A DNA stretch of 64,000 nt from Aureimonas pseudogalii (GCF_014196835.1 NZ_JACIEK010000003.1:124001-188000); one strand, 5' to 3'. Positions 17,266 to 25,843 are shown, counted from the stretch's first letter. Made by a program: numbers and translations. Notes: generated by a model from the sequence alone, not told the origin.

Positions 17266-18089
17266 CGACGCCCGCCGCTTTGGCGGGGGTCGAACGCGTC
17301 GCGCAGGCCGTCGCCGAGCAGCTGGAAGCCGAGCACGGCGAGGGCGATGGCGCAGCCCGGCACGATCGCGAGCCAGGGTGCGCTGGCGAGATAGGTCTGC
17401 GAGTCCGCGAGCATCCGGCCCCAGGAGGGCGCGGGCGGCGGCAGGCCGAGGCCGAGAAAGCCGAGGCCCGCCTCGGTGACGATGGCGAGGCCGAGTTGGA
17501 TCGACGCCTGCACCGCAAGATCTCCCGCGATGTTGGGCAGCACGTGCCGGCGCGCGATGGCGGCGCCGCCGACCCCGAGAGAGCGGGCGGCGGCTACGAA
17601 ATCCCGCGCCAGGATGCGCCGGGCGCCGGCCCGCGTCACGCGCGCGAAGACCGGCACGATGAACACGGCGATGGCCGTCACCGCGCTGGCGAACCCCGTG
17701 CCGAGCGCCGCGCCGAGCATCATCGCCGAGAGCACAGGCGGAAAGGCGAAGAGCACGTCCATACAGCGCATCGCAAGCCCATCTGCCCAGCCCGGCCGCT
17801 CGGCGGCGAGGAGCCCGACCGCGCAACCGACGAGCGCCCCCGCCGACACCGCGAGAACCGCGACGAGCAGCGAGTTTCCGGCGCCGAGCATCACGAGCGA
17901 CAGGATGTCCCGTCCGAGCTGATCGGTGCCGAGCCATCCGCTCTCGATCGGAGCGTGGAAGCGGGCGGCGAGGCGCATGCGCAGCGGCGGGGCGACGGGC
18001 GTCCAGACCTGCGCCAGAAGCGCGACCGCGGCAAGCAGCCCGACGAGGCCGCCGCCGGCGACGAGGCGGGCGTTGAGCCGGCGGCTCAT
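17262..18089 (-). CDS. ABC transporter permease, DppC/OppC type
   Basis: Second permease of a peptide/nickel/opine-type importer, 275 aa. It has an N-terminal helix, the family pattern WLGTDQLGRDILS, about five further helices, and the EAA loop RSLGVGGAAIARRHVLPNI that docks the ATPase, ending with GLGLPPPAPSWGRML typical of DppC. It starts within the stop of the DppB-type gene (ATGA). No gene for the ATPase subunits lies beside it. Its TAG stop overlaps the TAG of the convergent EEP gene within a single CTAG. Confidence 0.92.
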   Translation of the reverse strand: MSRRLNARLVAGGGLVGLLAAVALLAQVWTPVAPPLRMRLAARFHAPIESGWLGTDQLGRDILSLVMLGAGNSLLVAVLAVSAGALVGCAVGLLAAERPGWADGLAMRCMDVLFAFPPVLSAMMLGAALGTGFASAVTAIAVFIVPVFARVTRAGARRILARDFVAAARSLGVGGAAIARRHVLPNIAGDLAVQASIQLGLAIVTEAGLGFLGLGLPPPAPSWGRMLADSQTYLASAPWLAIVPGCAIALAVLGFQLLGDGLRDAFDPRQSGGRR

Positions 18090-19030
18090 GCCTGCGACCT
18101 CAGGCGCGGGTCGATCCAGAGATGGAGGAGATCGACGAGCCCGTTGACCACCACGACGCTGCCGGCGAACAGCAGGGCCACGGCCTGAACCGTCATGAGA
18201 TCGCGCTGCTGCAGAGCGAGATAGGCGAGCTGCCCGAGGCCGGGCAGGGCGAAGACGTTCTCCACCAGCACCGTTCCGGCGAGGAGATAGGAGAATTGCA
18301 GGCCGATCACGGTGACCACGGGAATGAGGGCGTTACGCACGCCGTGACGCAGAAGCGCGGCGCGTCGCGACAGGCCCTTGGCGAGCGCCGTGCGCATGAA
18401 ATCCTCGCCGGCGGTATCCAGCACGGCGGCGCGCGTGACGCGCGTCAGCACCGCCGCCTGCGGCAGCGCGAGCGCGAGCGTCGGCAGAGCGAGCGACGAG
18501 ACGGCGGACGCTCCGGCACTCCAACCGGGAAAGCCCCCCGCCGGCAGCCAGCCGAGATGCGACGAGACGAGGAGGACGAGCAGAAGCCCGATCCAGAAGT
18601 TGGGCAGTGCGACGCCGAGTTGCGCGAAGACCGCGGCGAGGTGATCGCTCGGCGACCCGCGCCGCGACGCTGCGAGGATGCCGAGCGGCAGGCCGATGCC
18701 GACCGCGAGCAGCAGCGCCGAGGCCGCGAGCGGCAGCGTCACCACCAGTCGCTGGGCGACGAGGTCGGACACCGGCACGCCGTAGGTGATCGAGCGTCCG
18801 AAGTCGCCGTGCACCACCCCCGCCAGCCATCGGAGCCAGCGCAGCACGCGGGGTTGGTCGAGGCCGAGCTCGGTGCGAAGCGCCGCCAGCGTGTCGGGGC
18901 GGGCGGCGGTGCCGAGCATCACCGCCGCCGGATCGCCCGGCAGGAGGTTCATCACCGCGAAGACGATCGCAGAGACCGCGACGAGAAGGGCGAGGAGGAT
19001 CGCCGTTCGCCGCGCGAGCGAGGCCATCAT
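18086..19030 (-). CDS. ABC transporter permease, DppB/OppB type
   Basis: First permease of the same importer, 314 aa. Hallmarks: N-terminal helix, FAVMNLLPGDPAAVMLG, the periplasmic domain with ELGLDQPRVLRWLRW, ITYGVPVSDLVAQRL, and the EAA-loop region AKGLSRRAALLRHGVRNALIP, then ENVFALPGLGQLAYLALQQRD. Two adjacent ATG codons occur; the start at 19030 lies 23 bases after the binding-protein stop, consistent with one operon (binding protein, DppB, DppC). Confidence 0.92.
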   Translation of the reverse strand: MMASLARRTAILLALLVAVSAIVFAVMNLLPGDPAAVMLGTAARPDTLAALRTELGLDQPRVLRWLRWLAGVVHGDFGRSITYGVPVSDLVAQRLVVTLPLAASALLLAVGIGLPLGILAASRRGSPSDHLAAVFAQLGVALPNFWIGLLLVLLVSSHLGWLPAGGFPGWSAGASAVSSLALPTLALALPQAAVLTRVTRAAVLDTAGEDFMRTALAKGLSRRAALLRHGVRNALIPVVTVIGLQFSYLLAGTVLVENVFALPGLGQLAYLALQQRDLMTVQAVALLFAGSVVVVNGLVDLLHLWIDPRLRSQA

Positions 19031-19053
19031 GCGCGAGAAGCCACCCGTGGCGC

Positions 19054-20565
19054 CTATTCGCGCCAGCGCACGTCGGTGAGGTCGTTCGAGGGGATGGGCT
19101 CGTCGTGCCAGAGCCCGTCCAGCCGCTTGTCCCACAGCCCGAGCTTCGGCATCACGAAGAGGTAGAGGGCGGGAAGATCCTGGGCGAGACGCGCCTGTGC
19201 CTCGCCGTAGAGCGACAGCCGACGGGCCTCGTCGACGCTGGCCTCGGCCTGCGCGATCAGCGCGTCGAACTCGGGATTGCGATAGCCAAAATAATAGTCG
19301 GGCCGGGCGTAGATGCCGATGTCCATCGGCTCGGCATGGGCGACGATGGTCATGTCGAAGTCGTGGCCCTTCAGCACCTGATCGACCCAGACCGCGGGGA
19401 ACTCGGTCGGCACGATGATCAGCGTCACGCCGATCTCGGCGAGGAACCCTTGCAGGATCTCGGCCGACCGTGTGGCGTAGGCCATCTGCGGGCTGCGAAT
19501 GGTCATCGTAAAGCCATCGGGATAGCCGGCCTCCGCCAGCAGGGTTTTCGCGGCGTCCGGGTCGTAGGGGGCGACGCCGGTGAGGTCGCGGAAGCCTGGA
19601 CCGTTCGGCGTGTAGTGGCTGCCGATCGGCGTGCCGTAGCCGCCCCAGGCCGCGTCCACCAGCGCCTGCCGGTCGATCGCCATCATCAGCGCGCGGCGCA
19701 CGCGCGGATCGTCGAACGGCTTGCGACGCTCGTTGAGGCCGGCGACGACCTTCAGTTCGGTGTTGCCCGCGACGGCGGCGAAACGCCCGTCCGTCTCGAA
19801 GGCGGCGAAGAGTTCGGGCGTGCCGAACTCGGGAAAGGCATCGACGTCTCCGGCGCGCATGGCGGCGGCCTGCGCCTGCGGATCGGTGATGAATCGGAAC
19901 GTTGCGCTCGCCAGCACCGGGGCCGCCGACTTGTCCCAATAGGTCTCGCTACGCACGAGGCGGACCCGGTCTCCCTGCCGCCACTCGGCGAAGCGGAAGG
20001 GGCCGGTGCCCACCGGCTGCGCGCGGTTGGTCTCGGCCGAACCGGGCTCCACCATCACGCTCGCGGGCCATCCGAGCCAGGTGAGAAGGTTGCCGGAGGG
20101 CGCCTTCAGCTGCAGCACCAGCGTCGCGGGGTCGGGCGTCTCGATCGATTCGATGCCCGTGAAGAACTGCTTCTGCGGGTTGGTCGAGGCCTCGCCGCGC
20201 GCCCGGTCGAGCGAGAACTTGGCCGTCGCGGAATCGAAGGCCGCACCATTGTGGAAGATCGCGCCTTCCACGAGCCGGAAGGTCACGGTGCGTCCGTCCG
20301 GCGAAACCGTCCACTCGCGGGCGAGCTGCGGGCGCACCGCGCCGCTCTCGTCGATGCGCGTCAGGCCCTCGAAGACGTTCTGCCAGACGACCTGGCCGAT
20401 GGCTGCGGGTGCCGCGATCGTCGGGTCGAGGCCGGCGGGCTCGATGCCCATGCCGATCGTCACGTCGTCGCGCGGCGCTGCTGCGGCTGGAACCGGGACG
20501 CCTGCCGCCATGGTCGCGAGGGCGAAGCATGCCGAGACGAGGGCGGTTCGCAAATGTTGGCGCAT
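19054..20565 (-). CDS. ABC transporter substrate-binding protein, SBP_bac_5 (DppA/OppA/NikA) family
   Basis: Periplasmic binding protein of 503 aa that captures peptides, opines, nickel complexes or heme/siderophore-like ligands. A signal peptide (about residues 1-30, ending AAAA-PRDD) precedes the mature protein; family features are IEPAGLDPT, LAREWTVSPDGRTVTFRL, GTGPFRF, DDPRVRRALMMAIDR and YDPDAAKTLLAEAGYPDGF. The start at 20565 has GGAGTCGCCC upstream; a longer frame from 20601 lacks one. It opens the dppABC-like operon. The 242-base divergent region with the siderophore reductase contains a TGA-N9-TCA box, so the ligand may be iron-related. Confidence 0.92.
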   Translation of the reverse strand: MRQHLRTALVSACFALATMAAGVPVPAAAAPRDDVTIGMGIEPAGLDPTIAAPAAIGQVVWQNVFEGLTRIDESGAVRPQLAREWTVSPDGRTVTFRLVEGAIFHNGAAFDSATAKFSLDRARGEASTNPQKQFFTGIESIETPDPATLVLQLKAPSGNLLTWLGWPASVMVEPGSAETNRAQPVGTGPFRFAEWRQGDRVRLVRSETYWDKSAAPVLASATFRFITDPQAQAAAMRAGDVDAFPEFGTPELFAAFETDGRFAAVAGNTELKVVAGLNERRKPFDDPRVRRALMMAIDRQALVDAAWGGYGTPIGSHYTPNGPGFRDLTGVAPYDPDAAKTLLAEAGYPDGFTMTIRSPQMAYATRSAEILQGFLAEIGVTLIIVPTEFPAVWVDQVLKGHDFDMTIVAHAEPMDIGIYARPDYYFGYRNPEFDALIAQAEASVDEARRLSLYGEAQARLAQDLPALYLFVMPKLGLWDKRLDGLWHDEPIPSNDLTDVRWRE

Positions 20566-20692
20566 CGAGGGCGACTCCGTCGTCGAGAAAGGGCGGACCA
20601 TCTGGGCCGCGAGGCCCGAAGGCGCGCCTAGCCATCATAACCCGGCGCGATTGTCGAGGCCGAACGGTTCTGCGCCGGGCGGGCGTGATTGT

Positions 20693-20707
20693 TGACGGAG
20701 CTGGTCA
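20693..20707. promoter_or_regulatory. Putative RirA-type iron-responsive (IRO) box
   Basis: TGA-CGGAGCTGG-TCA fits the rhizobial IRO pattern TGA-N9-TCA recognised by RirA, the Fe-S Rrf2-type iron repressor. It lies between the binding-protein gene (minus) and the siderophore-interacting reductase (plus, start 20808). It overlaps a TTGACG at 20692-20697 that could be a -35 element of the reductase promoter, so repression by occlusion is plausible. Six fixed bases can occur by chance; the placement is the main support. Confidence 0.5.
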
Positions 20708-20807
20708 TGTTTGATTACGAGCAGAGCAGCGAGCGAGGAACAGCGATGTCACAGCGAGGCCTGCGGATCGACGAACGGCACGGCGGCCGCGGGGAAGGAG
20801 ACGGCGA

Positions 20808-21893
20808 ATGGGCGTGCTGACCTCGCGGCTCGATGTGCCGCTCGACGACCCTCATGGCTTTCTCGAACACCTGAAGGCGCATCTGCCGGACGCGATCCCG
20901 ACGGATGCGGTCCTCGGCGAGGCGACGGTGATCGATCTCTACGGCGCGCGCACCCGGCTGGACTTTCGCGGCTCGGTGCTGCGGATCGACGTGGAGGGCG
21001 AGGAGGCCGGGGCGCTCGGCATCGCCAAGGGAACCGCCGCCTATTACGTGCAGCACATTCTCGGCGACCGGTGCCCGGACCTTCGCTGGAGCGGCGACGG
21101 CGCCGGCACGCGCGATCTCGCCCATTTTCGCGAGATGCGCGTGGTCTCGGCCTTCGACGTGACGCCGCGCATGCGCCGCGTGCGGCTGGCCGGTGCCGAG
21201 CTCGCGCGATTCGCGACCGGCGGCCTGCACGTCCGGCTGGCGATTCCGCCGGCGGGACGTGCACCCGTCTGGCCGCATGCGGGCGCCGCCGCGCTGCCGG
21301 TCTGGCCGACGGGTGAGGATACGCTGGCGACGCGCGTCTACACGATCCGGGCGATCGACCCGGATGCAGGGCATCTCGACATCGACGTCGCGCTACACGA
21401 GCCGCCGAGCGTCGGTTGCCGCTGGGCCTGCGAGGCCCGGCCGGGCGATCGCGTGGGCATTCTCGGGCCGGGCGGCGACGGAACCAAGCCGGCCGGCTGG
21501 ACGCTGCTGCTCGGCGACGAGACGGCGCTGCCGGCCATCGCGCGGATGCTGGAGACCCTGCCGGCCAATGCTCGCGGACAGGCCTTTCTGGAGGTCGCCG
21601 ACGCCGGGGAGGAGCAGGCGCTGCGCCATCCCGCCGGATTCGAGGTGCACTGGCTGCATCGCGGCGACCGGCCGCCTGGGACCACCGATCTCCTGATCGA
21701 GGCCGCTCGCTCGGCGGCGTGGCCGGACGAGGGCGGCGTCTATGTCTGGGCGGCCGCGGAGTTCGCGGCGTTCAAGGAGATCCGGCATCACTGCCGCAAG
21801 GAGCGTGGCCTCAAGAAAGGCCAGCATCTAGCGGTCGCCTACTGGCGGCGGGGCCGGCTGCAGGGCGACGACGAGGCCGACGATCACGAATGA
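20808..21893 (+). CDS. Siderophore-interacting protein with N-terminal DUF2218 domain (ferric-siderophore reductase)
   Basis: A 361-aa flavoprotein expected to release iron from ferric siderophores in the cytosol using NAD(P)H. Residues 5-95 (DVPLDDPHGFLEHLKAHL, TRLDFRGSVLRIDVEGEE) match DUF2218; the rest is the SIP FAD- and NAD-binding part: VTPRMRRVRLAG, TRVYTIRAIDPD (FAD), LLGDETALPAIARMLETLP, EVHWLHRGD and VYVWAAAEFAAFKEIR, with YWRRGR at the end. GGAG lies at good spacing before the ATG. Its iron-type promoter box supports the role. The stop is three bases from the convergent EamA gene. Confidence 0.93.
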   Translation: MGVLTSRLDVPLDDPHGFLEHLKAHLPDAIPTDAVLGEATVIDLYGARTRLDFRGSVLRIDVEGEEAGALGIAKGTAAYYVQHILGDRCPDLRWSGDGAGTRDLAHFREMRVVSAFDVTPRMRRVRLAGAELARFATGGLHVRLAIPPAGRAPVWPHAGAAALPVWPTGEDTLATRVYTIRAIDPDAGHLDIDVALHEPPSVGCRWACEARPGDRVGILGPGGDGTKPAGWTLLLGDETALPAIARMLETLPANARGQAFLEVADAGEEQALRHPAGFEVHWLHRGDRPPGTTDLLIEAARSAAWPDEGGVYVWAAAEFAAFKEIRHHCRKERGLKKGQHLAVAYWRRGRLQGDDEADDHE

Positions 21894-21896
21894 TCG

Positions 21897-22784
21897 TCAA
21901 GCCCTGCGCTCCTCGCTGTAGACCATGAGCGTCGAGCCAATGAGCGCCAGCACGATGCCCGCGAAACTCGCGAGCGAGGGCAGGGTGCCGTAGAAGGCGA
22001 GTGAGAGCACGATCGTCAGCACGGGCGCCAGCGCGTTGGTGCAGGGCGCCACGATCACGGCCTTGCCGCGGCTGAGCGCCATCACGAGGAAGAGCGCGCC
22101 GACCGCGTTGAGAAGCTGCGTCGCCGTGGTGAGGCCGATGGCGGCCCAAGGGTAGCCGGTGGCGGGCGCGGTCATCATCGCGAGCGCGACGGGCACGAGG
22201 AGCAGCCCGCTCAGCGTCATGTAGGCGAAGGTCGTGCCGTCGTTGACGCCGGCCAGCGCCGCCTTCTTCATGAGGAAGGCCTGCACGCCCCAGCAGAGGC
22301 AGATCACCACCGCCATCAGCAGCCAGACCCCGGTGTCGGCCGTGTTGGCGTCGCCGCCGGAGATCGAGAACATCACGATCGACACCAGCGCCAGCACGAC
22401 GCCGAGAAGGCCGAGCGGGACGATGCGCTCGCGCAGGATGAGGAACGCCATCACCACCGTGATCGCCGGCGAGATCGAGATGACGGGGAAGATGAGATAG
22501 GCCGGCCCCACCGTCAGCGCCTTGAAGAGCAGCAACTGGCCGCCTGCGCCGGTCAGCCCGGTCGCGAGCCCGTAGCCCGCCGCGACGGCGCGGCGATCGA
22601 GGGCGACGCCGCGCAGCGAGACGGCGCAGGGGATGAGCATCGTGAAGGCCCAGACGACGTAGACCATCTGGTCGGGATAGCCGTACCATTGCGTCGGCAG
22701 CGCCGAGAACGCTCCCCAGACGCCCCAGAACAGCACGAGCATGAAGGTGTAGAAGATCCAGCTGCCGTTCGGCCTCGTTGTCAT
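21897..22784 (-). CDS. DMT superfamily transporter (EamA family)
   Basis: A 295-aa inner-membrane protein with ten hydrophobic segments arranged as two EamA repeats; the first ends in ILRERIVPLGLLGVVLALVSIVMF and the second in SLAFYGTLPSLASFAGIVLALIGSTLMVYSEERRA, the usual repeat ends. It is the last gene of a minus-strand operon with a sugar kinase, an SIS isomerase and a DeoR regulator, 28 bases after the kinase. It may therefore move the amino sugar or derivative handled by the operon, replacing the PTS or ABC system usual in such loci (inference). Confidence 0.88.
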   Translation of the reverse strand: MTTRPNGSWIFYTFMLVLFWGVWGAFSALPTQWYGYPDQMVYVVWAFTMLIPCAVSLRGVALDRRAVAAGYGLATGLTGAGGQLLLFKALTVGPAYLIFPVISISPAITVVMAFLILRERIVPLGLLGVVLALVSIVMFSISGGDANTADTGVWLLMAVVICLCWGVQAFLMKKAALAGVNDGTTFAYMTLSGLLLVPVALAMMTAPATGYPWAAIGLTTATQLLNAVGALFLVMALSRGKAVIVAPCTNALAPVLTIVLSLAFYGTLPSLASFAGIVLALIGSTLMVYSEERRA

Positions 22785-22812
22785 GGTTGGTCCTCCCGTG
22801 TCGTGCCGCGTG

Positions 22813-23799
22813 TCAGCTGCGGCTTGCGGTCTCTTTCAAATGGTCGAGGGCGGCCGGCCCGAGCGGTGTGCCGGCGAGGCCGGCGGCGTAGAGCGCCGCA
22901 CCGATGACGGGCGCGAACAGCGGCTTGCGCAGTTCGTAGGCGCCCGGCGCGAGGTCCAGCCCGCGGCGGAACCGGTCCATCAGAGCGGCGCCGGCGGAGA
23001 ACACACCGCCGGAATAGGACACGGGCACGCGCTCCTCGTCGGCGAAGCCGAGGCGCCGGCGCGTCGCCTCCACCACGAGCGCCAGTTCGTCGGCAGCCGC
23101 CTGCAGGATGGCGCGGCAGGCCTCGTCTCCCTCCTCGGCCGCCTCGGCGATGGTGCGCGACAGGGCGGCGATCGAGCCGCGCTCGCCCTTCCAACGGTTG
23201 AGCACGATGTCGACGACCTCGAGATCGTCGGCCAGTGAAAGGCGCCCGTGCATCAGCGCCATCAGCGGTCCTTCGGGAAGCCGTCCGTCGCTCATCTTGG
23301 TAAAGGCGCCGAGGCCTCGGATCGCGATCCAGTAGGCCGAGCCCTCGTCGCCGAAGACCTCGCCCCAGCCGCCGCAGCGCGCCTTGCGACCCCGGTTCTC
23401 GCCGTAGGTCATCGAGCCCGTTCCGGCGATGACGTTGATGCCGTCGTCCATGGCGAGCGATCCCGCCCAGCCGCAGACCATGTCGTTGTCGCAGCGATAG
23501 CGCCGGTGCCCGAGGGCGGCGGCCGGCGCCTCGTCGAGCGCCGCGACGTCGCCGGCGACCTCGCCATAGGAGGGCAGGCCGAAGAAGGCGAAGGCGATGT
23601 CGGCGGGGGCGAGACGGGCGGCGTCGCAGACCTGCGAGACGCCGTCCTGCAGCACCTCGGCGACGAGGCCGATGCCCGCCGAGAAGTAGTAGCAGCTGCG
23701 CGTCTCGATCGCGGCGAGACGGTTCCCGTCGCCGTCCAGAAGGCAGAAGGCGGTCTTCGTGCCACCGCCGTCGACGCCGAGGAACACGGTCGACGCCAT
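22813..23799 (-). CDS. BadF/BadG-type sugar kinase, N-acetylglucosamine kinase-like
   Basis: A 328-aa ASKHA-fold kinase of the BadF/BadG/BcrA/BcrD ATPase family, whose bacterial members next to SIS genes phosphorylate N-acetylglucosamine or glucosamine. Phosphate-1 loop VDGGGTKTAFCLLD is at the N-terminus, RYRCDNDMVCGWAGSL and NVIAGTGSMTYGEN (phosphate-2) follow, then GGWGEVFGDEGSAYWIA and the adenosine-binding YSGGVFSAG. Three bases separate it from the upstream SIS gene, so they are co-transcribed. Amino-sugar specificity is inferred from the neighbours. Confidence 0.88.
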   Translation of the reverse strand: MASTVFLGVDGGGTKTAFCLLDGDGNRLAAIETRSCYYFSAGIGLVAEVLQDGVSQVCDAARLAPADIAFAFFGLPSYGEVAGDVAALDEAPAAALGHRRYRCDNDMVCGWAGSLAMDDGINVIAGTGSMTYGENRGRKARCGGWGEVFGDEGSAYWIAIRGLGAFTKMSDGRLPEGPLMALMHGRLSLADDLEVVDIVLNRWKGERGSIAALSRTIAEAAEEGDEACRAILQAAADELALVVEATRRRLGFADEERVPVSYSGGVFSAGAALMDRFRRGLDLAPGAYELRKPLFAPVIGAALYAAGLAGTPLGPAALDHLKETASRS

Positions 23800-23803
23800 G
23801 GTC

Positions 23804-24970
23804 TCAGCCCTTCGTCCGGGCGGGCGTCGGATGGATCGTCACCCCCTGCACCACGCGGTTGACCTCGCCGGCGGGGAAGGGATTGTCGGGCGTCAGGCCG
23901 TGGCCGAGCGAGAGGGCGAGCGCCAGCATCTGCGCGGGGATGACGGCGACGAGCGCCATCTCGCCGTCGTCGAGATCGCCGAGCCCCGGCAGCGCCCAGC
24001 CCTCGCCCGGCCCGCTCTCGCCGCCCGAGATGGCGAGCACCGCGCCGGCCAGCCCGCCCCCCCGAAGCTCGGCGAGGAGGTCGAGATCGTAGGGGCGCGT
24101 CGCCGCGTCGTTGGAGAGATAGACGACGACGAGGGTCTCGCGGTCGAGGATCGATTTCGGCCCGTGCCGGAAGCCGAGCGGCGTGTCGAAATAGGAGACG
24201 ACGCGGCCGGCCGTCAGTTCGAGGAGCTTCAGCGCGGACTCCTGTGCCAGGCCTTTCAACGCGCCGCTGCCGAGATAGACGACGCGCGCGAAGCGCCGTT
24301 CGGCGAGCTGGCGGATCGCCTCGCCCTGCGTGGCGATCACCGCCTCCGCTGCCGCTGCCAGCCGCTCCACGCGCGCCGCGTCGTCGGTGCCGCCGCTGAA
24401 GGCGAGCAGCGTCGCCAGCATCATCGTGGTGAGGCTCGAGGTCATCGCGAAGGCGCGGTCGTTCGTGGCTTCGGGCATCAGCAGCACGAGCGAATCGTCG
24501 CGCGCCGCGTGGCGACGGGCGAGTTCGCCGTCCGCGTTGCAGGTGACGACGAGGTGGTGGACGTCCGGCGACAGGGCATCGGCGATCTGCGTCGCGGCCA
24601 CGCTCTCGGGGCTGGACCCCGAGCGGGCGAAGGAGACGAGCAGCACCGGCTCGTCCTGCGGAAAGACCTGCTGCGGGCAGGCGACGATGTCGGTGGTGGC
24701 GATCGCCTCGACGCGCCGGTCGAGCCATGCGGCCAGAAGCGGCGCCAGCATCTGGCCGGCGAAGGCCGACGTGCCGGCCCCCGAAAGGATCAGGCGCAAA
24801 TTCGGCTGCGCCAACAGGGGCGCGAGAAAGGCCTCGATGCGGGAGCGCTCGCCCGCCAGCGCTCCCGCCAGTTGCCGCCAGACGCCCGGCTGCTGGGCGA
24901 TCTCGCGTGCCGTCCAGCCGGCCTTGCGCGCCTCCAGTTCCTCGTTCGACAGGCCGGTGAAATGCGTCAT
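23804..24970 (-). CDS. SIS domain protein, AgaS-type sugar-phosphate isomerase/deaminase
   Basis: A 388-aa double-SIS-domain protein resembling AgaS and the isomerase half of GlmS. First SIS domain: LILSGAGTSAFAGQML, then LVSFARSGSSPESVA (phosphosugar-binding Ser-rich loop); second: VVYLGSGALKGLAQESALKLLELT and GFRHGPKSILDRETLVVVYLSND. The E-x2-LKLLELT and RHGP motifs are shared with galactosamine-6-phosphate deaminase AgaS. It likely converts an amino-sugar phosphate made by the downstream kinase into a ketose phosphate and ammonia. It follows the DeoR gene by 26 bases. Confidence 0.88.
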   Translation of the reverse strand: MTHFTGLSNEELEARKAGWTAREIAQQPGVWRQLAGALAGERSRIEAFLAPLLAQPNLRLILSGAGTSAFAGQMLAPLLAAWLDRRVEAIATTDIVACPQQVFPQDEPVLLVSFARSGSSPESVAATQIADALSPDVHHLVVTCNADGELARRHAARDDSLVLLMPEATNDRAFAMTSSLTTMMLATLLAFSGGTDDAARVERLAAAAEAVIATQGEAIRQLAERRFARVVYLGSGALKGLAQESALKLLELTAGRVVSYFDTPLGFRHGPKSILDRETLVVVYLSNDAATRPYDLDLLAELRGGGLAGAVLAISGGESGPGEGWALPGLGDLDDGEMALVAVIPAQMLALALSLGHGLTPDNPFPAGEVNRVVQGVTIHPTPARTKG

Positions 24971-24996
24971 GGCGGAAGCTTTCGCTGGGGTCTCGA

Positions 24997-25764
24997 TCAG
25001 ACGACGACGAGATGGGGATGGGATTGAGCGGCGAGCGTCGATCGCAGCGCGGGCGGCAGGCCGGCATCGGTGACGAGCACGTCGAGCCGGCGGAGTTCGC
25101 AGACGAGATGATGGCCGCCGCGCTCGAACTTCGAGGAATCGGTGACCGCGACGATCTGGCGCGCGACCTCGCACATGATCCGGTTGAGGCTGGCCTCGCG
25201 CTCGTTGAAGGTCGTGATGCCGATCTGCGAATCGAACCCGTCGACGCCGAGAAAAAGCGTGTCGAAGCGATATTCCCGCAAGCTCCGCTCGGCCTGTGAC
25301 CCCGAAAGCGAAAGCGCGGACTTTCGAAGGTGCCCGCCGAGGAGGATGATGTCGATGCCGGGGCAATGCGAGAGTTCCATCGCGATGTCGAGCCCGTTGG
25401 TCATCACCACGAGTTCGCGGCGGTCCTTGAGGTTCAGCGCGATCTGATGGGTCGTGGTGCCGGCGTCGAGAAGGATCGTGTCGCCGTCCTTGACGCGCCG
25501 GGCGGCCTCGACACCGATCCGCGCCTTGGCCTCCATGTTGAGCTTGCGACGCTCGTTGAAGGCAAGTTCGGCCGCCGCGAGGTTCGACAGCAGCGCCTGA
25601 CCATGCCGGCGCACAACATGGCCCGAGCGCTCCAGCACGTTCAGGTCGGATCGGATGGTGACGGTGGAGACGCCGAAGCGGTCGGCGAGATCCTCGACCC
25701 GCGTCTGGCCCTGCCGGGCCAGAACGGCGACCACCGCATCTCTTCGCTCAAGGCTGGATTTCAC
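24997..25764 (-). CDS. DeoR/GlpR-family transcriptional regulator (AgaR-like)
   Basis: A 255-aa sugar-phosphate-responsive repressor. The N-terminal winged helix-turn-helix has the DeoR signature RVEDLADRFGVSTVTIRSDL then LERSGHVVRRHGQA; the C-terminal domain has LDAGTTTHQIALNL, LLGGHLRKSALSLSG, DTLFLGVDGFD and AVTDSSKFER, the phosphosugar-binding DeoRC fold. It heads the operon with the SIS, kinase and EamA genes. A near-perfect inverted repeat 56 bases upstream is the probable operator, implying autorepression. Confidence 0.92.
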   Translation of the reverse strand: MKSSLERRDAVVAVLARQGQTRVEDLADRFGVSTVTIRSDLNVLERSGHVVRRHGQALLSNLAAAELAFNERRKLNMEAKARIGVEAARRVKDGDTILLDAGTTTHQIALNLKDRRELVVMTNGLDIAMELSHCPGIDIILLGGHLRKSALSLSGSQAERSLREYRFDTLFLGVDGFDSQIGITTFNEREASLNRIMCEVARQIVAVTDSSKFERGGHHLVCELRRLDVLVTDAGLPPALRSTLAAQSHPHLVVV

Positions 25765-25819
25765 GGCGGCTCCCCCTCGGAGCCCATCCTAGAATGCGAA
25801 TCCGTCAGCACGCCATAGT

Positions 25820-25843
25820 AAACGAAAGATTTTTCTTACGTTT
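25820..25843. promoter_or_regulatory. Inverted-repeat operator upstream of the DeoR-family gene
   Basis: AAACGAAAGA, a four-T spacer, then TCTTACGTTT: the arms match at nine of ten positions. TTTCGTTT/AACGAAA-type half-sites are common for DeoR-family repressors. It lies 56-79 bases upstream of the regulator's start, in an AT-rich patch of an otherwise very GC-rich sequence, where a promoter would be expected. Confidence 0.55.

Noticed and set aside
20692-20720. A sigma-70 promoter TTGACG plus TTACGA at 17-base spacing ahead of the siderophore reductase
   Set aside because: The -10 match is poor; TTGACG is kept only as a possible -35 in the note on the iron box and is not called separately.
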